A stretch of DNA of 8,474 nucleotides from Candidatus Saccharibacteria bacterium UBA2112 (GTDB lineage: Bacteria; Patescibacteriota; Saccharimonadia; Saccharimonadales; Saccharimonadaceae), in assembly GCA_002331045.1 (NCBI GenBank), contig DCYK01000048.1, forward strand, positions 1-8,474, given 5' to 3'. The position numbers and the translations under genes are program-made. Shown one piece after another: positions 1 through 4,068 of this stretch. Each line of letters starts with the position of its first letter. Position 1 is the first letter of the stretch. The notes beneath the pieces are model-generated. The model had not been told where the DNA came from and searched no databases. It saw only the letters and a list, made by a program, of their open reading frames with translations.

Positions 1-243
1 CCACTTTCTGTTGTAGCTCGCAGTAACGTGAGCGATTTCAAAAACGGCTTTGTAAAACTAATTGCTGACAAAAAAGGTGTGTTGATTGGCGCAACAGTCA
101 TGGCGCCAGACGCCGGCGAGGCAATTCATGAATTGGCGCTGGCAATCAAACACGACATGACAGCCGCACAGATTGCCGAAACGCCACATGCGTTCCTGAC
201 ATGGTCGGAAGCCATTCGCGTCGCCGCCAATAAACTTAGTTAA
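1..243 (+). CDS. C-terminal end of FAD-dependent pyridine nucleotide-disulfide oxidoreductase (partial)
   Basis: The reading frame is open from base 1 and stops with TAA at 241-243; the 5' part lies outside the window. The 80 visible residues match the dimerisation domain of the dihydrolipoamide dehydrogenase/mercuric reductase family: GFVKLIADKKGVLIGATVMAPDAGE is the usual strand-turn-strand with the AGE motif (given here as GFVKLIADKK and APDAGE), followed by HELALAI and a C-terminal TPHAFLTWSEAI. In lipoamide dehydrogenases the last segment reads HAHPTLSE, where the second His is the active-site base of the partner subunit. Here that position is Phe (HAFLTWSE). This resembles the MerA-like pattern YLTMVE more than lipoamide dehydrogenase. 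Family assignment is firm. The substrate cannot be read from this piece, because the FAD- and NAD-binding domains and the redox cysteines are missing. No terminator follows before the next promoter. Confidence 0.88.
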   Translation, partial: PLSVVARSNVSDFKNGFVKLIADKKGVLIGATVMAPDAGEAIHELALAIKHDMTAAQIAETPHAFLTWSEAIRVAANKLS

Positions 244-293
244 TGTGTTAACTATAGTCTATTCCTGATCGCCTTAACCTTATCATAAGTTAC

Positions 294-322
294 TTGACAC
301 AATATAATTTAAATTATATTAT
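294..322 (+). promoter_or_regulatory. Sigma-70 type promoter of the 88-aa orphan gene
   Basis: TTGACA at 294-299, a 17-bp A/T-rich spacer and TATTAT at 317-322 give a near-consensus promoter. Transcription would start near 329, leaving a leader of about 44 nt before the GTG at 373. Confidence 0.8.
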
Positions 323-372
323 CTAGAACACGGTTACTTGTTCAAAGCAGCCCCCCTACCCAAGGAGTAACG

Positions 373-639
373 GTGAAATTGTTTTTTAGCTTCAAAACCC
401 ATGAGGCAACGACCGCCGACTACGTTGAAACAACGCTGAGCCCAGAGGAAGCCCGGGATCGGGCACTCCAATGTTGCAAGCGACTCATCAAGGACCTGCC
501 AGCATCTGCCATACAGAAGAGTATGTATGCACATCGTGGCAATGACCAAGGAGTGGTTGAGCTTGAGCTGGATATCAACGAGCTCGACTGCCGAGCGGGC
601 ATCATTTTGTGGGATAAGCTACGAAACGCAATCCTGTAG
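373..639 (+). CDS. Orphan 88-aa protein, function unknown
   Basis: I do not recognise this protein. The start is GTG at 373, chosen because AAGGAG at 362-367 sits 5 nt upstream and a consensus promoter lies at 294-322; the stop is TAG at 637-639. The product is soluble and mixed in charge, with no membrane segment or signal peptide. It begins with a hydrophobic strand-like stretch (KLFFSF). An acidic segment (residues about 20-30) leads into a helix with a CC pair (CCKRLIKDL), and an acidic strand VELELDINELD is followed by a hydrophobic C-terminus. A strong intrinsic terminator follows within about 20 nt, so it is transcribed alone. The architecture (strong promoter, leader, Shine-Dalgarno, GTG, terminator) is the same as that of the 117-aa orphan at 2714. 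That makes it credible as a real, well-expressed gene despite the lack of a known family. Confidence 0.75.
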   Translation: MKLFFSFKTHEATTADYVETTLSPEEARDRALQCCKRLIKDLPASAIQKSMYAHRGNDQGVVELELDINELDCRAGIILWDKLRNAIL

Positions 640-660
640 CTCGAGCTCCCACCCTGCCCC

Positions 661-697
661 AACCCGTCATCTGCATGCGTGCAGGTGACGGGTTTTT
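661..697 (+). terminator. Intrinsic terminator of the 88-aa gene
   Basis: A 15-bp stem (661-675 with 680-694, one G-U pair) closes a TGCG tetraloop, and TTTTT at 693-697 follows directly. It starts 21 nt after the stop codon of the 88-aa gene. Confidence 0.93.
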
Positions 698-730
698 ACT
701 GCAAGAATAGAGGACTGTCGAGACTCAAGG

Positions 731-760
731 AAAAACGCCGTCCACAGGGACGACGTCTTT
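731..760 (-). terminator. Intrinsic terminator of tRNA-fMet
   Basis: On the minus strand, a 13-bp stem (including two G-U pairs) with loop CTGT begins 3 nt after the encoded CCA of tRNA-fMet and ends in a TTTTT run (complement of 731-735). Only 33 bp separate it from the plus-strand terminator at 661-697, so the two units are well insulated from each other. Confidence 0.88.
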
Positions 761-763
761 CCT

Positions 764-841
764 TGGTTGCGGGGGCAGGATTCGAACCTGCGACCTTGTG
801 GTTATGAGCCACACGAGCTGACCAGACTGCTCCACCCCGCG
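764..841 (-). tRNA. Initiator tRNA-fMet (anticodon CAT), CCA encoded
   Basis: The minus strand from 841 to 764 folds into a complete 78-nt tRNA. The acceptor is CGCGGGG/CCCCGCA, the D stem GAGC/GCTC, the anticodon stem TGTGG/CCACA around loop CTCATAA, the T stem GCAGG/CCTGC with TTCGAAT, then A73 and an encoded CCA. Initiator marks are present: a C1-A72 mismatch at the end of the acceptor stem, an A11-U24 pair in the D stem, and G-C pairs at 30-40 and 31-39. One mark is changed: 29-41, usually the first of three G-C pairs, is U-A here. The D loop is one base longer than in E. coli. It has its own promoter and terminator. Confidence 0.96.
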
Positions 842-853
842 ATATATAAGCCT

Positions 854-882
854 ATGGTATCACCGTACGGCATTTTTTGCAA
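854..882 (-). promoter_or_regulatory. Promoter of tRNA-fMet
   Basis: Minus strand: TTGCAA (882-877), 17-bp spacer ending in TGA, then TACCAT (859-854), an extended -10 form. Transcription would start about 5-6 nt before the tRNA 5' end. The core GGTGATACCATA is nearly repeated at the candidate promoter at 3676-3705 (GGTGCTACCATA). Confidence 0.6.
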
Positions 883-933
883 ATCTTCAGTGCGTTATAA
901 CAATGCTTACCTACTCTGCTCTTACGCTGTATG

Positions 934-1455
934 TCAGTCTAATGCATAACTGCACCATATGCCATTTGCATTGACACTAGAGTTATCTAGCGGTCCAGCA
1001 TTTAGACTAGGACATTCGCTCGTCCCGGCAAGCATGACGCGAATGTAATGTTTACCATTACTACTGAGATACTGATAGAACGCACCCCGCCGGGGTTGCG
1101 TCTCATGAATCGACGTAGTGTCAGGTTCGGGGTAGCTACTAATATAGGGGTCCATCATATTCAAAAAGCTCGTCTTAACATCCCACGAAGTCCCATCCCA
1201 ACAATACCCATCGCCAGAATAGGTCGACGTTGTACCGAGACATGAATTAGTATTCGGCAAGCCACCCTTGTCTACTTCATACAGCCGCAGTGCCTTGACC
1301 CATGTATTGACTGCACTAATTGTCTTGGTGTTTTTTGCTTGGGTTGTTATGCCGTTATAGGCAACAATGACAATCGCTGCCAGTATACCAATGACAACAA
1401 CAACGATGAGGAGCTCGACGATGGTGAAGCCGGAGTGCTTACGGGTTGCCCACAT
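934..1455 (-). CDS. Type IV pilin / pseudopilin, prepilin-peptidase processed
   Basis: A 173-aa prepilin. A short basic leader (MWATRKHSG) ends at Gly9, followed by the class III signal FTIVELLIVVVV. Cleavage would fall between Gly9 and Phe10, with the conserved Glu at position +5 of the mature protein (Glu14). Residues about 10-34 form the hydrophobic N-terminal helix (ending IVIVAYNG), which anchors the subunit in the membrane and packs into the pilus core. The rest is a globular domain with four cysteines (72, 85, 148, 168), enough for two disulfides. It would need a prepilin peptidase and assembly ATPase encoded elsewhere. The ATG at 1455 is preceded by an extended -10 box only 6 nt away and no Shine-Dalgarno site, so the mRNA may be leaderless; it could also be read through from the FtsB-like gene 48 nt upstream. 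Family call firm; its role in the filament (major or minor subunit) is unknown. Confidence 0.93.
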   Translation of the reverse strand: MWATRKHSGFTIVELLIVVVVIGILAAIVIVAYNGITTQAKNTKTISAVNTWVKALRLYEVDKGGLPNTNSCLGTTSTYSGDGYCWDGTSWDVKTSFLNMMDPYISSYPEPDTTSIHETQPRRGAFYQYLSSNGKHYIRVMLAGTSECPSLNAGPLDNSSVNANGIWCSYALD

Positions 1456-1461
1456 AGGTAT

Positions 1462-1470
1462 AGTGTAGCA
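1462..1470 (-). promoter_or_regulatory. Candidate leaderless promoter of the pilin gene
   Basis: Minus strand TGC-TACACT (extended -10, 1470-1462) followed by 6 nt and then the ATG at 1455. This spacing would put the transcription start on the A of the start codon. No convincing -35 box is seen. Confidence 0.5.
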
Positions 1471-1503
1471 TAAGAGGGTTGGTCGTCCAGTGCTGGAAGG
1501 TTT

Positions 1504-1947
1504 TTATTGTGCTGACTCTGGTTTGTCACCAAACAAAAACTCCATCCACTGCTGGAATGGTGGTTGTTTGACCGGTGTAGGCTGGACCGTAGGCTGTGCG
1601 TCCTGATCAATTTTCTTTGCTTTGGCAGAATTGGGCGGCAGTATCAATACTTTTTCACCCGGTTGAGCCAGGCCTAGGCGACGTTTTAGTTCGAGTATTC
1701 TGTATTCATCGCTATTGTAATACCGTTGCTCGTACTGAAGATTGTCCGTTTGCAGTTCTGCGAGCTGTAACTGTCGTCTTTTTTGGTCTATCACTCGCTG
1801 CAATTGATAGTTACGTTCGACCGCTTGTACTGAGGCGATCGCCCAACTAATAGCAATGACTAACGCCACCGCTAAAACGAGGTTATTCGACGTCAAGTAT
1901 TCATGACGAATATGATATATGAGACGTTTGATATTTCTGTTTTGCAT
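1504..1947 (-). CDS. FtsB/DivIC-like septum formation initiator
   Basis: A 147-aa bitopic membrane protein of the FtsB/DivIC/FtsL type, which in other bacteria bridges early and late cell-division proteins at the septum. A basic cytoplasmic tail (residues 1-20) precedes one membrane segment (about 22-41, LVLAVALVIAISWAI). A heptad-like coiled coil (about 42-78, rich in Gln, Leu and Arg) follows, then the family signature Y...ELKRRLGLAQPGEKVL (82-101). The extra C-terminal tail (102-147) is rich in Pro and Gln and ends in QQWMEFLFG, which is longer than usual for FtsB. The frame stays open upstream through the tRNA, but ATG 1947 is chosen: a perfect TATAAT at 1963-1958 lies 10 nt before it and overlaps the other nearby ATG (1959). 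The pilin gene follows after 48 nt. Family call is good; choosing between FtsB, DivIC and FtsL is not possible here. Confidence 0.85.
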   Translation of the reverse strand: MQNRNIKRLIYHIRHEYLTSNNLVLAVALVIAISWAIASVQAVERNYQLQRVIDQKRRQLQLAELQTDNLQYEQRYYNSDEYRILELKRRLGLAQPGEKVLILPPNSAKAKKIDQDAQPTVQPTPVKQPPFQQWMEFLFGDKPESAQ

Positions 1948-1957
1948 TGTTTTCCCC

Positions 1958-1987
1958 ATTATATCGTAATAGTGATAAAATGGACAA
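1958..1987 (-). promoter_or_regulatory. Promoter of the FtsB-like gene
   Basis: Minus strand TTGTCC (1987-1982), 18-bp spacer, TATAAT (1963-1958). The predicted start leaves a leader of only about 3-5 nt before ATG 1947. The upstream ATG at 1959 overlaps the -10 box and would not be transcribed. Confidence 0.75.
1973..1981 (+). promoter_or_regulatory. Extended -10 promoter of the CAT tRNA
   Basis: TGA-TAAAAT at 1973-1981 lies 10 nt before the tRNA 5' end at 1992. It abuts the -35 box of the divergent FtsB-like promoter (1982-1987). No clear -35 box of its own is seen. Confidence 0.5.
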
Positions 1988-1991
1988 AGTT

Positions 1992-2067
1992 GGGGGCGTA
2001 GCTCATCGGTTAGAGCAGGGTGCTCATAACGCTTTGGTAGTTGGTTCGATTCCAACCGCCCCCACCA
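1992..2067 (+). tRNA. tRNA with CAT anticodon, probably tRNA-Ile2, otherwise elongator tRNA-Met
   Basis: A complete 76-nt tRNA. The acceptor GGGGGCG/CGCCCCC (7 of 7 pairs), D stem GCTC/GAGC and T stem GTTGG/CCAAC are perfect; the anticodon loop is CTCATAA, with A73 and an encoded CCA. The first acceptor pair is G1-C72, so it is not an initiator. The stretch from AGAGCAGG through the variable loop (GCTTTGGTA) resembles bacterial tRNA-Ile2, where TilS turns C34 into lysidine so that AUA is read as Ile; elongator Met cannot be excluded. Oddly, the anticodon stem GGGTG/CGCTT has three G-U pairs out of five. There is no terminator before the NADAR gene, 28 nt downstream. Confidence 0.93.
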
Positions 2068-2080
2068 GAGATAGCTAATC

Positions 2081-2089
2081 TGATATATT
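2081..2089 (+). promoter_or_regulatory. Candidate leaderless promoter of the NADAR gene
   Basis: TGA-TATATT (extended -10) at 2081-2089 followed by AAGCAT and then the ATG at 2096. The 6-nt gap predicts transcription starting on the start codon. No Shine-Dalgarno site is present. Confidence 0.55.
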
Positions 2090-2095
2090 AAGCAT

Positions 2096-2605
2096 ATGGA
2101 ACGACCAAAACAATTCCGAGACCCACAGCTAGAGACTTCCGGCGATATTATTGGCTTTTACCCGCGCGAGTTCTATCCCTTTGATAACTTTGCCTCCTTT
2201 CAAGTTGACTATGCAGGGAGACGCTGGCCCACCTCTGAACATGCCTATCAGGCATCACACTTTTTTGATACCGATCCGGAGCTTGTCGAAGCAATTGCCG
2301 AGGCCCGTTCTGCACACGACGCGTATAAACTCGCTAAAGCAAACGGGGATAAAGCCCCAGAGAACTGGGATGACATAAAAGTCGATGTCATGTATGGAAT
2401 CTGCAAAGAAAAGCTGCTGCAAAATCCGTACGTACTCGTAAAACTACTCGCCAGTGGTGATCTTGATATCGTCGAAGATTCGACAAAGGACGCATTTTGG
2501 GGATGGGGACCAAATCGAGATGGGCGTAACGAACTGGGAAAGATATGGATGAAACTACGCGATCAGTTACGTTCCGGCGACATTAGCACAGACACTTCGG
2601 TCTAA
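2096..2605 (+). CDS. NADAR (YbiA-like) domain protein
   Basis: A 169-aa protein that is almost entirely one NADAR domain. Visible motifs, in order: FDNF (29-32); WPTSEHAYQA (44-53), which carries the conserved Trp, Glu and Tyr of the pocket; the helix AIAEARSAHDAYKLA (66-80); the alpha-helical VDVMYGICKEKLLQNP (96-111); LLASGDLDIVEDS (117-129); D132 and FWGWG (134-138); and NELGKIWMKLRD (145-156). Known family roles are cleavage of N-glycosidic bonds: YbiA acts on reactive riboflavin-pathway intermediates, and some NADAR proteins remove ADP-ribose from guanine bases, including as antitoxins of DarT-type toxins. Which role applies is not shown: no riboflavin gene and no DarT-like toxin lies in the window. 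The start ATG has a -10 box 6 nt upstream. The gene may also be read through from the tRNA. Confidence 0.92.
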   Translation: MERPKQFRDPQLETSGDIIGFYPREFYPFDNFASFQVDYAGRRWPTSEHAYQASHFFDTDPELVEAIAEARSAHDAYKLAKANGDKAPENWDDIKVDVMYGICKEKLLQNPYVLVKLLASGDLDIVEDSTKDAFWGWGPNRDGRNELGKIWMKLRDQLRSGDISTDTSV

Positions 2606-2638
2606 TATCCACAGCTTCCCTAGCTCAGTTATTATGAA

Positions 2639-2667
2639 TTGCAAAATATATATAAATAGTTTATAAT
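2639..2667 (+). promoter_or_regulatory. Sigma-70 type promoter of the 117-aa orphan gene
   Basis: TTGCAA (2639-2644), 17-bp A/T-rich spacer, perfect TATAAT (2662-2667). The predicted leader is about 40 nt, ending in AGGAGG at 2701-2706. Confidence 0.8.
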
Positions 2668-2713
2668 ACTATTACTCGTTTCAGCCACATCGACATATCC
2701 AGGAGGTTCAAGC

Positions 2714-3067
2714 GTGGAATCTTACGAGACAGTCACCATCTACCACCAAAGTATGGGGCCAAGATTCAGGCAGCGCTACGACGCGCTACTGAAACGATGC
2801 ACCATTACCGGAAAGGATGAGCGCGAAAAGACGAGAGAGGAAAAGAAGGTGCCGCCACTCTCACCAACCGAGGCATGTCTGTATGCCATGCTCGACGCGG
2901 CCCATCGCTGTGTTCAGAATGGTAGTCGAACAGTCGACTTCCAAGCCCTCCACGACAAATTGGTTGACCCCCAAGGACAACTCGAAGATGATGTCGTATT
3001 GTGGCAAAACGCATTTGACGAGGCGCGCAAGGAGGCCCTCGTTCTTTTCAGGCCAACCCCGCCCTAG
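2714..3067 (+). CDS. Orphan 117-aa hydrophilic protein, function unknown
   Basis: I do not recognise this protein. The start GTG at 2714 is fixed by a full Shine-Dalgarno AGGAGG (2701-2706, 7-nt spacing) and by the strong promoter upstream; the stop TAG is at 3065-3067. The product is soluble and highly charged. The first 30 residues are rich in Arg and Tyr (FRQRYDALLKR). A very charged linker follows (about 33-47, KDEREKTREEKK and onward), then a predicted helical part (SPTEACLYAMLDAAHRCVQNG, about 51-71, two Cys) and an amphipathic C-terminal helix (VLWQNAFDEARKEALVLF). A bidirectional terminator follows after 42 nt. A longer overlapping frame on the same strand (2817-3359) was set aside because it lacks a ribosome site and runs through that terminator. 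The unit has the same design as the 88-aa orphan at 373. Confidence 0.75.
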   Translation: MESYETVTIYHQSMGPRFRQRYDALLKRCTITGKDEREKTREEKKVPPLSPTEACLYAMLDAAHRCVQNGSRTVDFQALHDKLVDPQGQLEDDVVLWQNAFDEARKEALVLFRPTPP

Positions 3068-3109
3068 AAACTGCGATCACTCTCTCGCTGTCATATCGAC
3101 TGCTCGAAG

Positions 3110-3147
3110 AAGAACCCCGCGGCCATCTAGCGCGGGGTTCTTTTCTT
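3110..3147 (+). terminator. Shared, probably bidirectional terminator
   Basis: A perfect 12-bp stem (3110-3121 with 3131-3142) with a 9-nt loop is followed by TTTTCTT on the plus strand. It ends the 117-aa gene. Read on the minus strand, it directly follows the stop of the 138-aa gene, with a weaker TTCTTC tail. Confidence 0.9.
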
Positions 3148-3562
3148 ATTGGTCGCCCCCAGGAACCGCATGGGTACCATTCTTTATTGCCTGGTCACCT
3201 ATTCGCTTCCAATCTTGCGTATACTTGTGCATCCTATCTTTCTCATCTTGCGTCAGCGGTAAGCCGAGATCATGTTCTTCTGTACCACTAGGAGTCTCTA
3301 TCCTCATACTGTCACCATATTGCGGTCCAGACACCGCACGTCGTCGCATGGGCTTATGATCAGAAGGTGTTCGGAACTCTGCTAAAGGCGGTTGAGGCTG
3401 TTGGTCTAAGGGCGATTGACGATGGCGAGTCTGCGCATAATGAATCAGCGCATCATCTACCTCTGCGGGCGCCATATCAGAAAAAGGCCGTACATTACCG
3501 TCCTTATCGATAAACCCCGAAAAGGATTCTGAGCCAAATTTTAATAGTTCCGGGGAACTCAT
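3146..3562 (-). CDS. Orphan 138-aa hydrophilic, probably disordered protein
   Basis: No family recognised. The 138-aa product has no membrane segment or signal peptide. It starts with a short ordered-looking part (LLKFGSESFSGFIDKDGNVR, about 6-25), goes through a helix-like stretch (PAEVDDALIHYAQTRHR) into a Pro/Gln-rich middle with QPQPP (about 50-60) and a basic RRR cluster, and ends in a charged helix (LTQDEKDRMHKYTQDWKR) and a Gly-rich tail. Much of it is likely disordered. The start ATG at 3562 is supported by a perfect TATAAT with an upstream TG only 7 nt away, and there is no Shine-Dalgarno site, so the mRNA is probably leaderless. It converges on the 117-aa gene and shares its terminator. 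Coding status is inferred from the promoter, the fitting terminator and the open length. Confidence 0.65.
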   Translation of the reverse strand: MSSPELLKFGSESFSGFIDKDGNVRPFSDMAPAEVDDALIHYAQTRHRQSPLDQQPQPPLAEFRTPSDHKPMRRRAVSGPQYGDSMRIETPSGTEEHDLGLPLTQDEKDRMHKYTQDWKRIGDQAIKNGTHAVPGGDQ

Positions 3563-3569
3563 AGTACTG

Positions 3570-3598
3570 ATTATACCATATTACTTATGCTAATGCAA
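3570..3598 (-). promoter_or_regulatory. Leaderless promoter of the 138-aa gene
   Basis: Minus strand TTGCAT (3598-3593), 17-bp spacer ending in TGG, perfect TATAAT (3575-3570), then 7 nt and the ATG at 3562. A start site 7-8 nt below the -10 box falls at the start codon. Confidence 0.7.
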
Positions 3599-3617
3599 TG
3601 CCAAAGAGGCCGATACC

Positions 3618-3651
3618 TAAAACTCCGCGGGGTTATTACGCCCCGCGGAGT
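3618..3651 (-). terminator. Strong hairpin with U-tract on the minus strand
   Basis: A perfect 11-bp G/C-rich stem (3622-3632 with 3641-3651) with an 8-nt loop. On the minus strand it is followed by TTTTAGG. It lies about 140 nt beyond the stop of the 68-aa gene, which already has a nearer hairpin at 3733-3769. It may therefore end a separate short transcript. Confidence 0.75.
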
Positions 3652-3675
3652 CATGGCACCTGTTTGTTTTGTCTT
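3618..3675 (-). ncRNA. Candidate short RNA between two hairpins (speculative)
   Basis: On the minus strand, a candidate promoter (3705-3676) is followed about 25 nt later by the strong terminator hairpin at 3618-3651. Together they predict a transcript of about 50-55 nt. Its 5' end is an unstructured A/C-rich stretch (AAGACAAAACAAACAGG). A 27-codon ATG frame starts inside the hairpin but lacks a good ribosome site. No known RNA family was recognised. Confidence 0.3.
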
Positions 3676-3705
3676 ATGGTAGCACCATTCATGCTTATGC
3701 TGCAA
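3676..3705 (-). promoter_or_regulatory. Candidate stable-RNA-like promoter
   Basis: Minus strand TTGCAG (3705-3700), 18-bp spacer ending in TGC, TACCAT (3681-3676). The core GGTGCTACCATA matches the tRNA-fMet promoter core GGTGATACCATA in 11 of 12 positions. The ATGGT-AGC-ACCAT at 3676-3688 is also a small palindrome. Confidence 0.4.
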
Positions 3706-3732
3706 GCCTTTTTCCACAGTTATATTTTTCGG

Positions 3733-3769
3733 CAACAAACACAAACCGCCTCCTGACAGAGACGGTTTG
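3733..3769 (-). terminator. Intrinsic terminator of the 68-aa gene
   Basis: Minus strand: an 11-bp stem (3769-3759 with 3752-3742, one G-U pair) with a 6-nt loop, followed by a T-rich TGTTTGTTG tail. It begins 19 nt after the stop codon at 3789. Confidence 0.75.
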
Positions 3770-3788
3770 GAAAACATACGATATCGTA

Positions 3789-3995
3789 TTATTTTTTCTT
3801 TGAGATAGTCAAGAAACCGTTACGTGGATTCTCTTTTACTACACGATCTTCAGGAAGATCAGTTGGTTCACCCTTTTCGTTCTTTTCAACCTTTGCGAAG
3901 AAGTAGATTGTCTGTGGTTTGCCACCTCGCAGTGTTACGGTTGTTTTGTGCAGATAGTATGTTACACCCTTAGAGTTAGTGTGACTGTAAGCCAT
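3789..3995 (-). CDS. Small basic 68-aa conserved-looking protein
   Basis: The 68-aa product starts MAYSHTNSKGVTYYLHK, continues with a strand TVTLRGGKPQTIYFFAKV and a charged loop (EKNEKGEPTDLPEDRVV), and ends in a lysine run (SKKK). Size, basic charge and strand-rich pattern are like a small ribosomal or nucleic-acid-binding protein. I recall similar short proteins with an LRGG/GRKQTIYFFA core in Patescibacteria genomes, but cannot assign a function, and it has no zinc-binding cysteines as in L33 or L32. Expression looks high: AAAGGAGGT at 4013-4005 is a near-perfect Shine-Dalgarno site 9 nt from the ATG, a TTGACA lies upstream and a terminator hairpin follows. It sits downstream of the membrane protein on the same strand but appears to have its own promoter. 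Confidence 0.88.
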   Translation of the reverse strand: MAYSHTNSKGVTYYLHKTTVTLRGGKPQTIYFFAKVEKNEKGEPTDLPEDRVVKENPRNGFLTISKKK

Positions 3996-4030
3996 TGGTC
4001 TTATACCTCCTTTAATGCTATACAGGTGTA

Positions 4031-4059
4031 AGATTACAGCGTTGCGCTCGCCGTGTCAA
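4031..4059 (-). promoter_or_regulatory. Promoter of the 68-aa gene
   Basis: Minus strand consensus TTGACA (4059-4054), 17-bp spacer and a weak -10 TAATCT (4036-4031). It lies just after the stop codon (4071-4069) of the upstream membrane protein gene. Confidence 0.55.
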
Positions 4060-4068
4060 CACCTTTGG

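Noticed and set aside
767..949. 60-aa plus-strand frame
   Set aside because: It covers the antisense of tRNA-fMet and its promoter and has no ribosome site.
1948..2055. Upstream extension of the FtsB-like frame (36 more residues)
   Set aside because: It would translate the complement of the CAT tRNA and the divergent promoters; a TATAAT lies just before ATG 1947 and nothing upstream supports a start.
2817..3359. 180-aa plus-strand frame
   Set aside because: It overlaps the 117-aa gene in another frame, runs through a strong terminator, is antisense to the 138-aa gene, has a low-complexity Ser/Arg-rich composition and lacks a Shine-Dalgarno site.
3571..3777. 68-aa minus-strand frame
   Set aside because: It spans two terminator hairpins and the palindromes are read as codons; no promoter or ribosome site fits its start.
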